Below are positions 54,108 to 63,944 of a stretch of 64,000 nt of DNA, in pieces. Positions within the stretch are counted from its first letter, which is position 1, and each line of letters starts with the position of its first letter. The translations under genes were made by a program, and so were the position numbers. This DNA comes from Moritella sp. JT01. GTDB lineage: Bacteria; Pseudomonadota; Gammaproteobacteria; Enterobacterales; Moritellaceae. The stretch spans positions 28,623 through 92,622 of the forward strand of contig NZ_LOCN01000028.1 in NCBI RefSeq assembly GCF_001574435.1, read 5' to 3'. The notes below the pieces were generated by a model. It did no database searches. It was not told the DNA's origin and worked only from the letters and a program-made list of their open reading frames with translations.

Positions 54108-54500
54108 TTAGCGCTTTTTCTTCGCTTGTTTCTGTAATGCCATATCAAATTCGTCAGGGAACATAATAAGACCTTCGTCATCAAGATTTGGGAAGACAAC
54201 GATAGCTAAGTCATCATCCATTAAACCAGATGTCCAGCGGCTTTGCCATTTAGCTAATGAAATAGATTCTGTTTTACAGTGTTCCCATTCGCCAGTAGCC
54301 CAAGATTGTGCAAACTCTGCGTTAGGCCATACTGGCACACAATCTTCATCATCGTTATTTAGCATTACACAACCGTGTTCATCCGTTAAGATCCAGATTT
54401 TACGTTCGTTTGTCACTTCTTTTAATAAATAGCTAAGGCGCTTCTCTTCATCGTAAGCTTGAATTGTTGCTATTTGGTTCTCGTCGAGCGTGTTTGACAT
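54108..54500 (-). CDS. DUF2750-family protein
   Basis: A 130-residue soluble protein with the typical DUF2750 pattern: RLSYLLKEVTNERKIWILTDEHG, VPVWPNAEFAQSWATGEW and a final acid patch before KKK. It is acidic with a basic C-terminus and no signal peptide. No function is established. It starts 64 nt after the stop of the cytochrome gene on the same strand. Confidence 0.82.
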   Translation of the reverse strand: MSNTLDENQIATIQAYDEEKRLSYLLKEVTNERKIWILTDEHGCVMLNNDDEDCVPVWPNAEFAQSWATGEWEHCKTESISLAKWQSRWTSGLMDDDLAIVVFPNLDDEGLIMFPDEFDMALQKQAKKKR

Positions 54501-54563
54501 GTAATCTGTTCCTAATTTTTACTAATATGACGGTAATACTCATCACCGACATGTAATTGTTTA

Positions 54564-54971
54564 TTAACCAAAGATGAGCTGCCAAATGCTAGGCTTACTT
54601 TTCTTGTGGTATTCTTTTCTTAAGCTATCAACGTCTTCTAATTTAGCTTTCGCAACGGCGAGGTTTTCGTCTGTGATATTGGCTTGTTGAATGCTGTTCA
54701 GTATTGATTCTACTTTATCTAAACCTTGATTTGACATTTCTGCACGGTCAGGTGAAAAGTTATAGCTTTGTGCTACGGCAAGCATTTTACTCATTTCATC
54801 AATGCGAGTAGAAAACTCATCCGCAGATGTTGTTTTCATTGCTTGAGTATACGCTAATCTCATTTGTTTCATGGTAACTTTAAGATCGATACTGTCTATT
54901 TCGGCACTGTTGACCAATGTAGAAAACAATAAGCTGATGATAAGGCCTAGCTGAGCAAAACGATTCTTCAT
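54564..54971 (-). CDS. Cytochrome b562-family periplasmic protein
   Basis: A 135-residue secreted four-helix-bundle protein. A signal peptide ends near NSAEI. The mature N-terminus (DLKVTMKQM) aligns with the E. coli cytochrome b562 region containing heme ligand Met7. The C-terminal SLRKEYHKKSKP (His122) aligns with the His102 ligand. It lacks a covalent CXXCH, as expected for a b-type. Some CybC-family members have lost heme, so binding here is likely but not certain. The gene shares orientation with the DUF2750 and glutaredoxin genes. Confidence 0.75.
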   Translation of the reverse strand: MKNRFAQLGLIISLLFSTLVNSAEIDSIDLKVTMKQMRLAYTQAMKTTSADEFSTRIDEMSKMLAVAQSYNFSPDRAEMSNQGLDKVESILNSIQQANITDENLAVAKAKLEDVDSLRKEYHKKSKPSIWQLIFG

Positions 54972-55051
54972 GATTTATATCCATAAGTAATGATTAAATG
55001 CTGTTGTTAATAACACCGAGAGCGTAATAACAGTCAGGTTTGTATGGGGGA

Positions 55052-55279
55052 TTAACCGCGATACATATTTTCGAATGATTTAATTGAGAAACCACGCAGT
55101 ATTTGGTCACCAATCTTAAGTGTTGGTACACCTCGACCACCAATTGCGGCTAATTCTTTACTGCCACGTGGTTCATTTACGCTGCATAAACGGTAAGGTA
55201 TTTTCTTTTCATCTAGGTAGCGCTTTGCCGTATCGCAATTTGGACATTTCTTTTGCGTATATAACACGACTCTTTTCAT
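55052..55279 (-). CDS. Glutaredoxin-family small redox protein
   Basis: This 75-residue protein has a CPNC redox pair at residues 12-15 in LYTQKKCPNCDTAK, plus the cis-Pro segment GRGVPTLKIGD, a NrdH/glutaredoxin-like fold. Its role could be glutathione-linked or thioredoxin-reductase-linked thiol exchange. The ATG at 55279 matches the family start, while the frame is open another 47 codons upstream without a signal or ribosome site. It is divergent from ruvC by 257 nt. Confidence 0.87.
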   Translation of the reverse strand: MKRVVLYTQKKCPNCDTAKRYLDEKKIPYRLCSVNEPRGSKELAAIGGRGVPTLKIGDQILRGFSIKSFENMYRG

Positions 55280-55536
55280 TTTAGCCCCACAAGGTTGATT
55301 GTAAAAAGGCGCATTATACCAAGCTAACACTGATTCACAATGTATCAATATGACCAAATGATTTGAAATACACTTTTTTACAAAATGGTGGAATAATAAG
55401 GCAACGATGTGCGGTTTCAATTGTTTAATTTATACGCGTTATTTTAATGGAATATGGATAAAGTAGTGGGTTTAGGTTTCAAGCTTAGGTGCAGGTATAC
55501 TGTAATTATAAACATGATAATTGAAGATAATAAAGT

Positions 55537-56058
55537 ATGAGTATTATTCTTGGCATAGATCCGGGTTCCCGGATCACTGGATACGGCGTGATCCAACATA
55601 TACACGGTAAGTTCCAATATTTAGGCAGTGGTTGTATTCGTACATCAGGTGATACATTACCTGAGCGCTTAAAGCAGATCCATGCGGGAGTGAGTGAAAT
55701 TATCATTCAATTTCAACCAGATAAATTTGCTATTGAAGATGTATTCATGGGTAAAAATGCAGCTTCAGCATTAAAGCTGGGCCAAGCCCGTGGTGCCGCT
55801 ATCGTTGCTGCGGTATCTAATGATCTTGAGGTTGGAGAATATACCGCTCGTCAGATCAAGCAAGCCGTCGTTGGTCACGGTGGCGCAGATAAAGAACAAG
55901 TCCAGCAAATGGTGGTGAATTTACTTAAGTTACCAGGAACGCCGCAAGCTGATGCTGCCGATGGACTCGCCGTGGCATTATGTCATGCCCAGAGTTTACG
56001 TACCTTGATTAATATGGCGGGTAAGGTTAAAGGCACTGCGCGCGGACGTTACAATTAA
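55537..56058 (+). CDS. ruvC: Holliday junction endonuclease RuvC
   Basis: This 173-residue nuclease cuts Holliday junctions symmetrically during recombinational repair. All four catalytic acids are visible: Asp in ILGIDPGSR, Glu in [10 protein letters not shown], and the two Asp in [10 protein letters not shown]. Length and motifs match E. coli (173). It is followed at 90 nt by ruvA and then ruvB in the same orientation, a normal ruvCAB arrangement. Confidence 0.98.
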   Translation: MSIILGIDPGSRITGYGVIQHIHGKFQYLGSGCIRTSGDTLPERLKQIHAGVSEIIIQFQPDKFAIEDVFMGKNAASALKLGQARGAAIVAAVSNDLEVGEYTARQIKQAVVGHGGADKEQVQQMVVNLLKLPGTPQADAADGLAVALCHAQSLRTLINMAGKVKGTARGRYN

Positions 56059-56148
56059 CCGAAAAAAGAAATTGATCTGGATATTTAACCAGTATTTTAT
56101 TATGCTACTTAACATTATATTCGTATTTAAAAATGTTGGAAAATAATT

Positions 56149-56769
56149 GTGATTGGACGTTTACGTGGCACTTTATTAGAAAAGCAACCGCCCGAAATTT
56201 TACTTGAAGTGAATGGTGTCGGTTATGAAATTAAACTGCCAATGAGCTGCTTCTATGAGCTTGGCGATGTGGATAAAGAAGTGATCGTTTACACCCACTT
56301 TGTGGTTCGAGAAGATGCACAATTACTTTACGGCTTTAATAATAAAATGGAACGTTTAATGTTCCGAGAGTTGATTAAAGTGAATGGTGTTGGCCCTAAA
56401 CTGGGATTAGCGATTCTATCTGGTATGACGGCAAACCAGTTTGCACACTGTGTTGAACACGATGATATTAACAGTTTAATTAAATTACCGGGTGTGGGTA
56501 AAAAGACCGCTGAACGTTTATTGGTCGAAATGCGTGACCGTCTAAAAAACTGGGTGACTCAAGATTTGTTTACCCCTGAAGCAGATAAAGCACAATTACA
56601 AGGTTATGGTAATACGTCATCGAATGCGATTGAAGAAGCGGAAGACGCCTTGGTTGGTTTAGGGTATAAACCTGCGCAAGTAGCGAAGATGATCAAGCAA
56701 GTTGCACAGCCAAGTATGAGTTGTGAAGATATCATTCGTCTGTCATTGCGTGCCACCTTACAGAATTAA
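56149..56769 (+). CDS. ruvA: Holliday junction branch migration protein RuvA
   Basis: A 206-residue DNA-binding subunit of RuvAB. An N-terminal OB-fold ([20 protein letters not shown]) binds the junction, tandem helix-hairpin-helix motifs ([11 protein letters not shown] and [19 protein letters not shown]) grip the arms, and the C-terminal domain ([16 protein letters not shown]) contacts RuvB. The start is a GTG, with GGA 9 nt upstream. Complete. Confidence 0.98.
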   Translation: MIGRLRGTLLEKQPPEILLEVNGVGYEIKLPMSCFYELGDVDKEVIVYTHFVVREDAQLLYGFNNKMERLMFRELIKVNGVGPKLGLAILSGMTANQFAHCVEHDDINSLIKLPGVGKKTAERLLVEMRDRLKNWVTQDLFTPEADKAQLQGYGNTSSNAIEEAEDALVGLGYKPAQVAKMIKQVAQPSMSCEDIIRLSLRATLQN

Positions 56770-56786
56770 TTTAGGAAGTTACTTTA

Positions 56787-57794
56787 GTGATTGAAGCTGA
56801 TCGATTAATTTCTAGCGGTACCGTCCGTGAAGAAGAAGTGATAGACCGTGCTATCCGACCAAAAATGTTGTCAGATTACCAAGGTCAGGACCATGTACGT
56901 AGTCAAATGGAAATTTTTATTGAAGCCAGTAAACGTCGTGATGATGCGCTGGACCATTTATTAATTTTCGGTCCTCCTGGACTCGGAAAAACAACGTTAG
57001 CAAATATTGTGGCAAACGAAATGGGGGTGAGTATTAAAACTACCTCTGGACCAGTGCTCGAGAAAGCAGGTGATCTTGCTGCATTACTGACTAACTTAGA
57101 ACCCAATGACGTATTATTTATTGATGAGATACATCGCCTGAACCCGTCAATTGAAGAAATTTTATATCCTGCAATGGAAGATTACCAATTAGATATTATG
57201 ATTGGTGAAGGCCCGTCAGCACGTTCGATCAAGCTTGATCTACCCCCGTTTACGCTTATCGGTGCAACGACGCGTGCGGGTTCGTTAACATCGCCATTAC
57301 GCGATCGTTTTGGTATTGTCCAACGCCTTGAGTTTTATAAGGTTGAAGATTTGCAAGATATCGTATTACGCTCGGCAAAGTGCTTAGGGCTGAAGATGGA
57401 TAGCGCGGGTGCGTTAGAAATAGCCAGACGTGCACGTGGTACACCGCGTATTGCCAATCGTTTATTACGTCGTGTACGTGATTATGCAGAAGTAAAACAT
57501 AATGGCGATATAGATGCCGAGATCTCGTGCGCGGCGTTAAGCATGCTTGATGTGGATACTTGCGGGTTTGATTACATGGACCGTAAGTTGTTAATCGCGA
57601 TTGTTGATACTTTCTCGGGTGGACCTGTTGGATTAGATAACGTTGCTGCGGCAATCGGTGAAGAACGTGAAACCATTGAAGATGTACTTGAACCGTATCT
57701 TATTCAACAAGGCTTCTTACAGCGTACTCCACGTGGGCGTATTGCAACAGCACGTGCTTATCTACATTTAGGCTTTGATTATCCAGAAAAATAA
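56787..57794 (+). CDS. ruvB: Holliday junction ATP-dependent helicase RuvB
   Basis: A 335-residue AAA+ motor driving branch migration. Walker A ([11 protein letters not shown]), Walker B (LFIDEIHRL), sensor 1 ([18 protein letters not shown]) and the C-terminal winged helix ([14 protein letters not shown]) are intact. GTG start. The gene follows ruvA by 17 nt and is probably co-expressed. Confidence 0.98.
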   Translation: MIEADRLISSGTVREEEVIDRAIRPKMLSDYQGQDHVRSQMEIFIEASKRRDDALDHLLIFGPPGLGKTTLANIVANEMGVSIKTTSGPVLEKAGDLAALLTNLEPNDVLFIDEIHRLNPSIEEILYPAMEDYQLDIMIGEGPSARSIKLDLPPFTLIGATTRAGSLTSPLRDRFGIVQRLEFYKVEDLQDIVLRSAKCLGLKMDSAGALEIARRARGTPRIANRLLRRVRDYAEVKHNGDIDAEISCAALSMLDVDTCGFDYMDRKLLIAIVDTFSGGPVGLDNVAAAIGEERETIEDVLEPYLIQQGFLQRTPRGRIATARAYLHLGFDYPEK

Positions 57795-57935
57795 CGGCTG
57801 AAATGTATTCTTCACATTAAATCAATTTCATCTCTTATTTTTGTCAGGTATGATTGTTGAACTTATAGCGCCAAATTTTAGATTGTAGCGTTATAAGTTA
57901 GAGTTATAGTGTTTAAAGATGTGGGTTTTAGAATA

Positions 57936-58355
57936 ATGCAAAATGATATAGTAGAAAGTGCATTCAACGTGCGTGTTTATTTTGAAGATACAGATGCTGG
58001 TGGTATGGTTTATCACAGTAATTATTTAAATTATGCAGAACGTGCAAGAACTGAAATGTTACGTGATAAAGGCTTTTCACAAGCGCTGTTATTACAGCAA
58101 GATCTCGCATTTGTGATTCGTAAAATAGACATCGATTACCGTTATCCGGCATTTCTTGATGATTTATTAATTATAAAGTCACATATTAAGGAACTAAAAC
58201 GCGCATCGTTGGTCTTTTCTCAGTGTATCTATCATGAAAATGGTAAGTTACTGTCAGAATTAACCGTTAAAGTGGCATGCATTCAATTATCACATAAGAA
58301 ACCGTGTGCGATGTCTACAGAAATTATAAGGAAACTAACCAGTGGAAGCTGCTGA
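57936..58355 (+). CDS. ybgC: Acyl-CoA thioesterase YbgC
   Basis: This 139-residue hotdog thioesterase opens the Tol-Pal operon. The catalytic Asp is in [25 protein letters not shown]. Family members hydrolyse short-chain acyl-CoAs, and E. coli YbgC interacts with acyl carrier protein. The ATG chosen matches homologue N-termini; a GTG nine codons upstream is possible. Its end overlaps the tolQ start by 14 nt. Confidence 0.93.
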   Translation: MQNDIVESAFNVRVYFEDTDAGGMVYHSNYLNYAERARTEMLRDKGFSQALLLQQDLAFVIRKIDIDYRYPAFLDDLLIIKSHIKELKRASLVFSQCIYHENGKLLSELTVKVACIQLSHKKPCAMSTEIIRKLTSGSC

Positions 58356-59034
58356 TATTTCATTTTTTGAACTTTTTTGGGAAGCTAGCCTATTGGTAAA
58401 AGCAGTGATGTTAATACTGCTTTCCATGTCCGTAGCATCATGGGCAATGATTTTTCACCGCTCAAAAGCATTGAAGCAAGCCAATGAAGCGTCGAAACGA
58501 TTTGAAGATAGATTTTGGTCTGGTATCGATTTATCTAAATTGTATAAAGAAAGCGAATCGCGGAAGAATAATATTCAGGGTATGGAGTTAATTTTCCACT
58601 CTGGGTTTAAAGAATATGTGCGTATTCATAATACTGATCAAGAAAATACCGATGCGATCATGGATGGCAGTTACCGTACGATGCGGGTTGCTTTATCGCG
58701 TGAAGTTGACGACCTTGAAGTTCACTTAAATAATCTAGCTACAATCGGCTCAATTAGTCCTTATATCGGTCTGTTTGGTACGGTTTGGGGTATTATGAGT
58801 TCATTTATTGCATTAGGTGCTGTGCAGCAAGCAACGTTGGCAATGGTTGCACCGGGTATTGCTGAAGCCTTGATTGCAACCGCAATGGGTCTATTCGCCG
58901 CGATTCCAGCTGTTATTGCCTATAACCGATTTTCTGATCAAGTGATGAGAATTGAAAATAATTATGCTAATTTCATGGAAGAATTTTCAAGTATTTTACA
59001 TCGCCAGACCTTGGCTAAAAAAACACAGGATTAA
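58342..59034 (+). CDS. tolQ: Tol-Pal system proton channel subunit TolQ
   Basis: A 230-residue inner-membrane protein with three helices (about 18-38, 135-155 and 170-190), the second containing [20 protein letters not shown] and the third [17 protein letters not shown]. TolQ and TolR use the proton gradient to energise TolA. The start is a GTG with AAGGA 9 nt upstream, inside the ybgC end. Order tolQRAB-pal-cpoB is complete here. Confidence 0.98.
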   Translation: MEAADISFFELFWEASLLVKAVMLILLSMSVASWAMIFHRSKALKQANEASKRFEDRFWSGIDLSKLYKESESRKNNIQGMELIFHSGFKEYVRIHNTDQENTDAIMDGSYRTMRVALSREVDDLEVHLNNLATIGSISPYIGLFGTVWGIMSSFIALGAVQQATLAMVAPGIAEALIATAMGLFAAIPAVIAYNRFSDQVMRIENNYANFMEEFSSILHRQTLAKKTQD

Positions 59035-59037
59035 GCT

Positions 59038-59463
59038 ATGGAGCCTTATCGACGTAAGCGTAGACGACCTGTAGCGGAAATTAACGTAGTACCGTATATA
59101 GATGTCATGTTGGTGCTACTTATTATTTTTATGGTGACGGCCCCGTTAGTGACTCAAGGTGTACTTGTCGATCTACCACAAGCCCAAGCCGAAGCGTTAT
59201 CACAAGACAGTAAGCCACCCATTGTCGCTTCTGTTGATAAAGATGGTTTATATTACCTTGATGTGGGTGACGGTGATAAGTCACCTATGTCGCCCGATGA
59301 TTTAGCGACGTTAGTTGCAGCCCATTTAAAACTACAGCCGGACACACCTGTTGTCGTTAAAGGTGATAGCTCTGTGGCGTATGCACAAGTGATCCGTTTA
59401 ATGGTTGTTTTACAACAGGCTGGTGCAACTTCTGTTGGATTAATGACAGATCCAGTAGAGTAG
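59038..59463 (+). CDS. tolR: Tol-Pal system protein TolR
   Basis: A 141-residue ExbD-like protein with one membrane helix near the N-terminus (INVVPYIDVMLVLLIIFMVT) carrying the proton-accepting Asp, and a periplasmic domain (residues about 45-140). Begins 3 nt after the tolQ stop. Confidence 0.97.
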   Translation: MEPYRRKRRRPVAEINVVPYIDVMLVLLIIFMVTAPLVTQGVLVDLPQAQAEALSQDSKPPIVASVDKDGLYYLDVGDGDKSPMSPDDLATLVAAHLKLQPDTPVVVKGDSSVAYAQVIRLMVVLQQAGATSVGLMTDPVE

Positions 59464-59473
59464 TTAAATTTAA

Positions 59474-59506
59474 AGTAGTTAAGAGTTAAGAGTTAGAGTT
59501 AAGGGT
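59474..59506. repeat. GAGTTAA-type tandem repeat in the tolR-tolA spacer
   Basis: Several imperfect copies of AGTTAAG/AGTTAGA lie between tolR and tolA, upstream of the tolA ribosome site. The effect on expression is unknown. Confidence 0.6.
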
Positions 59507-59521
59507 AGGGTATAAATAAAG

Positions 59522-60619
59522 ATGAAGGATAATCGGTCTAAGTACTCAGTCGCTATTATTATTTCGGTTGGATTACATGTCGTTCTACTCGTGCTACTTG
59601 GTTTAAGTGCAACCTCGACACCATTAAAACAACAACCAAAGCCAAAAGTGCAAGCTATCCAAGCTGTCGTTGTAAGTGAGCAAGCGATAAAGCAACATGC
59701 TGACCGGATTAAACGTGCCGAGCAAGACAAACGCAGAAAAGAACAGCAACGAGTGCAGCAAGCGGAAGACCGTATTAAAAAGCTTAATGAAGAACGTCGA
59801 CAAAAAGAAGCTGCAATTGTAAAAGCAAAAAATGATCAGCGAAAAGCAGAACAAGCAGCAAGACGAGCAGAGACCAAGCGCGCCGAAAAAGAAGTTGAAC
59901 GTAAACGAGCTGAAGTTGCTGCGCTTAAAGCTGAGAAACAACGTTTGAAGAAAGTTGAAGAACGTAAACGTGCCGAAGCTGCAACGAAGAAAGCAGAGCA
60001 ACAACGTGCTAAGAAAGAATTAGAGCGTAAAAAATCTGAACAAGCCGCTGCAGCAGCGGATAAAAAACGCAAAACAGCCGAAGAAAAAGAACGTAAACGT
60101 CAGGCTGCTGCTGTTGCCGAGAAGAAACGTAAAAAAGCAGAAGAAGCCAAGCTTAAAGCTGAACAAGAACGTAAGCGTGTCGCAGAACAAAAACGTAAAG
60201 CGGCAGAAAAAGAGCGCCAACGTGTCGCTAAAATAGAACGAGATCGACAAGAACGTTTGATGCAAGCGCAAATTGAAGCTGAATTTGCATCCGAGTTAGA
60301 TAGTGAAATCCAACAACTCGATGCAGTACGTCAGCAAGAAGTTTTGAGTGAAGTAGATAAATACACGCTGAGAATTCAAAGTTCGATCCAACGAAATATG
60401 TTAACCAGTGACGCAATGAAAGGTAAATCTTGTGCGCTTAATATTCGTTTGTCTGACTCAGGTTTGGTACTAAGTGTAACGAGTGGTAAAGGCGATAGGG
60501 TTGTTTGCCGAGCGGGTGTTAACGCGGTGAACAAGGCTGGTTCTTTACCTATGTCTACTGACCCTGAAGTGGCAAGTAAACTTAAAAATATTAATTTGAT
60601 TTTTAGACCAGAGATTTAA
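59522..60619 (+). CDS. tolA: Tol-Pal system protein TolA
   Basis: This 365-residue protein has an N-terminal membrane anchor (about 10-30), a very long Lys/Glu/Arg/Ala-rich coiled coil (about 55-255, with repeats such as RKRAEVAALKAEKQRLKK), and a C-terminal domain (about 270-365) that contacts Pal and TolB. It spans the periplasm and links the proton motor to the outer membrane. The coiled coil explains the low-complexity DNA here. Confidence 0.97.
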   Translation: MKDNRSKYSVAIIISVGLHVVLLVLLGLSATSTPLKQQPKPKVQAIQAVVVSEQAIKQHADRIKRAEQDKRRKEQQRVQQAEDRIKKLNEERRQKEAAIVKAKNDQRKAEQAARRAETKRAEKEVERKRAEVAALKAEKQRLKKVEERKRAEAATKKAEQQRAKKELERKKSEQAAAAADKKRKTAEEKERKRQAAAVAEKKRKKAEEAKLKAEQERKRVAEQKRKAAEKERQRVAKIERDRQERLMQAQIEAEFASELDSEIQQLDAVRQQEVLSEVDKYTLRIQSSIQRNMLTSDAMKGKSCALNIRLSDSGLVLSVTSGKGDRVVCRAGVNAVNKAGSLPMSTDPEVASKLKNINLIFRPEI

Positions 60620-60620
60620 T

Positions 60621-61991
60621 ATGAGTATAACTAAACGATTTTTATCTTTCTTTATTGTGTGTCTCATGCAGATACAAATCGCGCATGCGGCATTAGAAAT
60701 TGTAATTACAGAAGGCACAAACAGTGCCAGACCTGTTGCTGTAGTACCATTTAAGTGGTTAGGTGCACAGCCTAAACCAAAAGACATGACGGATTTCGCG
60801 CGTGTTATCGCGGATGATTTACGTAATAGTGGTCGTTTTTCGCCATTGGAACGAGGCTTAATGCCGCAAACGCCAGCAACAGAAAGTGCCGTTGACTATG
60901 CAGCCTGGAAAGAAACAGGTGTCGAAGCAATAGTGATTGGTACAATAAAACCACTACAAGATGGTCGTTTACAGATCCATTTCCAACTCATTAATGTGTT
61001 ATCTGGTTTTAAAAATCAAACGCCACAAAAAATTGATGAGCAGTTAGTTAAAAATACCGATCATATTAAGCTTAATTTGAAAGGTAATTTCTCGACTCGT
61101 CGTCCTCGTCATATCTCACATCGTTTAAGCGATTATATTTTTGAAAGCCTGACCGGTACGCGTGGCGCATTCTTAACGCGTATTGCTTATGTCGCTATTA
61201 ATTATGATGATAAATATCCATTTAAATTATTAATTTCTGATTATGATGGCATGAATCAACATGTATTATTCCGCTCAAAAGAACCTGTTATGTCACCGTC
61301 GTGGGACCCTACTGGTAAAAAACTGGCTTATATGAGTATGGAAGACAAAAAACATGAAATCTGGATTTATGATCTGGTCACACAGAAACGTGAGCTAATC
61401 GAACCGTATAAAGGGAGTAATATTTTTCCGGTATTTTCACCTGATGGCTCGAAGTTGTCGATGATATTGTCTAAATCTGGCCAGGCAGATGTATATGTCT
61501 ATGATTTAAAGACCAAAAACTTGGAAAGGTTGACGAAAAACCGTGGTATTGATACCGAAGCAACCTGGGCGCCTGATGGTAAGTCGATTGTCTTCACCTC
61601 TGAACGTGGCGGGCGTCCGCAAATTTATCAGGTTAATTTAGAAAGTAAGAAAATTAAACGACTTACCTTTGAAGGCAACGCAAACTTAAATCCTTCAATT
61701 AGTCCAGATGGTAAAAATTTAGTGATGGTTAGTTTGCAAAAAGGTAAGTATAGTGTAACGAAGCAGGATTTGTCAGATGGATATGTTCAAAAACTGACTA
61801 ACGGTCGTCTTGATAAGTCGCCAAGCATTGCGCCTAATGGCAGCATGGTGATTTACAGCACGGTTGTTAAGGGAAAACAGGTATTATCGTTAGTCTCAAT
61901 GGATGGGCGCTTTAAAGCGGTTTTACCAGCAAGCGATGGAGAAGTAAAATCACCAGCGTGGTCACCTTTCTTGACATCTAAAAAGAATTAA
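60621..61991 (+). CDS. tolB: Tol-Pal system protein TolB
   Basis: A 456-residue periplasmic protein with a signal peptide ending in AHA, an N-terminal alpha/beta domain, then a six-bladed beta-propeller with repeated blade motifs such as MSPSWDPTGKKLAYMS and ATWAPDGKSIVFTSERGG. It binds Pal and is released by TolA. Starts 1 nt after tolA. Confidence 0.98.
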   Translation: MSITKRFLSFFIVCLMQIQIAHAALEIVITEGTNSARPVAVVPFKWLGAQPKPKDMTDFARVIADDLRNSGRFSPLERGLMPQTPATESAVDYAAWKETGVEAIVIGTIKPLQDGRLQIHFQLINVLSGFKNQTPQKIDEQLVKNTDHIKLNLKGNFSTRRPRHISHRLSDYIFESLTGTRGAFLTRIAYVAINYDDKYPFKLLISDYDGMNQHVLFRSKEPVMSPSWDPTGKKLAYMSMEDKKHEIWIYDLVTQKRELIEPYKGSNIFPVFSPDGSKLSMILSKSGQADVYVYDLKTKNLERLTKNRGIDTEATWAPDGKSIVFTSERGGRPQIYQVNLESKKIKRLTFEGNANLNPSISPDGKNLVMVSLQKGKYSVTKQDLSDGYVQKLTNGRLDKSPSIAPNGSMVIYSTVVKGKQVLSLVSMDGRFKAVLPASDGEVKSPAWSPFLTSKKN

Positions 61992-62005
61992 TTATTGATA
62001 GGAAA

Positions 62006-62590
62006 ATGAAAATGCAACTAAATAAAATCTTAAAAAGTTTAGTAATTGCGTTACCAATGCTGACATTGGCTGCATGTAGCTCAACAACGGATACAACTGC
62101 AAATGATGCAGTTGAAAGTTCTGCACAACAAACAACAAATGACTCAACGGCTAATGCTGAATCAGATCCAACTGTTGTTAGTGGTAGTGATACTGACATA
62201 AGTATTGACGCAGTTGAAAATTTAACACCTGAAGAAGTTAAAAAACAAGTAATTGACGAGCTACGTAAACGCCATGTTGTTTACTTTGGTTTTGATCAAC
62301 AAGCCGTTACTGCAGAGTACGGTGAGTTATTACAAGATCATGCTAATTTCTTAATTGATAATCCTGCAGTTAAAGTGTTAGTTGAAGGTCATGCCGATGA
62401 GCGTGGTACGCCAGGTTACAACATTGCACTAGGCGATCGCCGTGCTGATGCTGTGGTTAAATACCTAACTAACTTAGGTGTTTCTTCAAGCCAAATCTCG
62501 ACAGTTAGTTATGGTGAAGAGAAGCCTGTAGATACTTCTCATACTCAAGCTGCATTCTCTCAAAATCGACGTGCAGTGCTAGTTTACTAA
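62006..62590 (+). CDS. pal: Peptidoglycan-associated lipoprotein Pal
   Basis: This 194-residue outer-membrane lipoprotein has a signal ending in TLAAC, a Ser/Thr/Asp-rich linker, and an OmpA-like peptidoglycan-binding domain (about 90-190) with VLVEGHADERGTPGYNIALG and the DAP-contact Asp/Arg residues. It anchors the outer membrane to the wall. Follows tolB by 14 nt. Confidence 0.98.
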   Translation: MKMQLNKILKSLVIALPMLTLAACSSTTDTTANDAVESSAQQTTNDSTANAESDPTVVSGSDTDISIDAVENLTPEEVKKQVIDELRKRHVVYFGFDQQAVTAEYGELLQDHANFLIDNPAVKVLVEGHADERGTPGYNIALGDRRADAVVKYLTNLGVSSSQISTVSYGEEKPVDTSHTQAAFSQNRRAVLVY

Positions 62591-62602
62591 GGATTAGTCA
62601 CC

Positions 62603-63388
62603 TTGATTCGAATTAATACTAAAACGGCCATGATCATGGCCGTTCTTTATAGTGGTTTCGGGCATGCCGCACCAGCAACCGTATTTGATGTAAATGCAAG
62701 TACTGAACCGGTGATAACTAAAAAACAGACTCGCTCTGTTGAGCAACGCTTGACCCGTATAGAGAATATCCTCCAAGCTCGAACGAGAGCACAATTAGAA
62801 ACCCAGCAGAGACTTGATCAATTATCAATTGAATTAATGAATTTACAGGGTGCTATCGAAGAAAGCGAACTAGAACAAGGCAAAATTACGCAACGTCAAC
62901 GTGATATTCTCAATGATATTGAGCGTATTCGTACAACACTCGTCGCAAAACCTGTCGTTCCTGCTGCAATTGATGCAAATATTCTAAATGCAACAAATCA
63001 GCCGGTAAATTTGACCGGTAAAGATGCTTATAACTACGCGATCAAATTAATCAAAAATGAACGTAAATATGATGAAGCAATTCCTGCGTTACAAAGTTTT
63101 ATTTCTACGTATCCAGAATCTGAGTTAGCCGCAAATGCACATTATTGGTTAGGTCTGCTTTTTCGTAAAGATAATAAGAATGATGATGCTAAAGCTGAAT
63201 TTGAGACGATCGTAACTAAGTATCCTACGTCAAATAAACGGGCAGACTCATTACAAAAACTTGGTCAACTCGCTAAGCTATCGGGCTCTAAGGGTGAAGC
63301 GAAGCGTTATTTTGAACTCGTGATTAAAGATTATCCAAATGATGCTGTTGCTAAGCTCGCAAAAAAAGAGCTAGCAGCACTGAAGTAA
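62603..63388 (+). CDS. cpoB: Cell division coordinator CpoB (YbgF)
   Basis: A 261-residue periplasmic protein. It has a signal peptide, an N-terminal coiled coil (VEQRLTRIENILQARTRAQ) that trimerises, and a C-terminal TPR region (GKDAYNYAIKLIKNERKYDEA, then repeats to the end). It couples Tol-Pal and peptidoglycan synthesis at division. The start is TTG with AAGGA 10 nt upstream; an ATG at 62630 would still leave a short signal. Confidence 0.93.
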   Translation: MIRINTKTAMIMAVLYSGFGHAAPATVFDVNASTEPVITKKQTRSVEQRLTRIENILQARTRAQLETQQRLDQLSIELMNLQGAIEESELEQGKITQRQRDILNDIERIRTTLVAKPVVPAAIDANILNATNQPVNLTGKDAYNYAIKLIKNERKYDEAIPALQSFISTYPESELAANAHYWLGLLFRKDNKNDDAKAEFETIVTKYPTSNKRADSLQKLGQLAKLSGSKGEAKRYFELVIKDYPNDAVAKLAKKELAALK

Positions 63389-63508
63389 TATTTTAAGATT
63401 GTTCAACATTAACGAACTATTGGTTTGTGCTATTTGTCATCTTATTGGCGTTAAACTGAACGGAATTCAGAGTTTTATCATTGAATTGTGATTCTGAGCA
63501 GATTTTAC

Positions 63509-63536
63509 TTGCAGAGTTTTCTGAAAAAAGTATTAT
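63509..63536 (+). promoter_or_regulatory. tRNA operon promoter
   Basis: TTGCAG and TATTAT are separated by 16 bp, followed directly by a GC-rich discriminator (AGCCGCC) around the expected start of transcription. That pattern is typical of stringently controlled stable-RNA promoters. It lies 75 nt before the first tRNA. Confidence 0.65.
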
Positions 63537-63611
63537 AGCCGCCATTGAGACAGGGGTTAGCGAAAACAACGTAAGTCGTTTAGTTAATTGATATCTTGAT
63601 TATAGAATTGT

Positions 63612-63688
<77 letters not shown>

Positions 63689-63716
63689 TTTCTATCACCA
63701 ATTAATTGGTATATGT

Positions 63717-63792
63717 GGGTCCTTAGCTCAGTTGGGAGAGCATCGCCCTTACAAGGCGAGGGTCACTGGTTCAAGCCCAGTAGGACCCACCA
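63717..63792 (+). tRNA. tRNA-Val (UAC)
   Basis: A 76-nt cloverleaf with acceptor GGGTCCT pairing AGGACCC, anticodon TAC in CCCTTACAAGG, T-loop GGTTCAAGCC and encoded CCA. U34 of this tRNA is the target of the CmoA/CmoB pathway encoded at 25.2-27.0 kb. Confidence 0.97.
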
Positions 63793-63837
63793 CATTTAAT
63801 TACGTACCCTAGCGTAAGCTAAATGAAAACATATTGT

Positions 63838-63914
<77 letters not shown>

Positions 63915-63944
63915 ATTTGTTCGCTATATAATAGCAAAATTTGT

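Noticed and set aside
59624..60271. Long minus-strand frames opposite tolA
   Set aside because: They are the reverse of the Lys/Glu/Ala-rich coiled-coil coding sequence, giving Phe/Leu/Cys-rich shadows.
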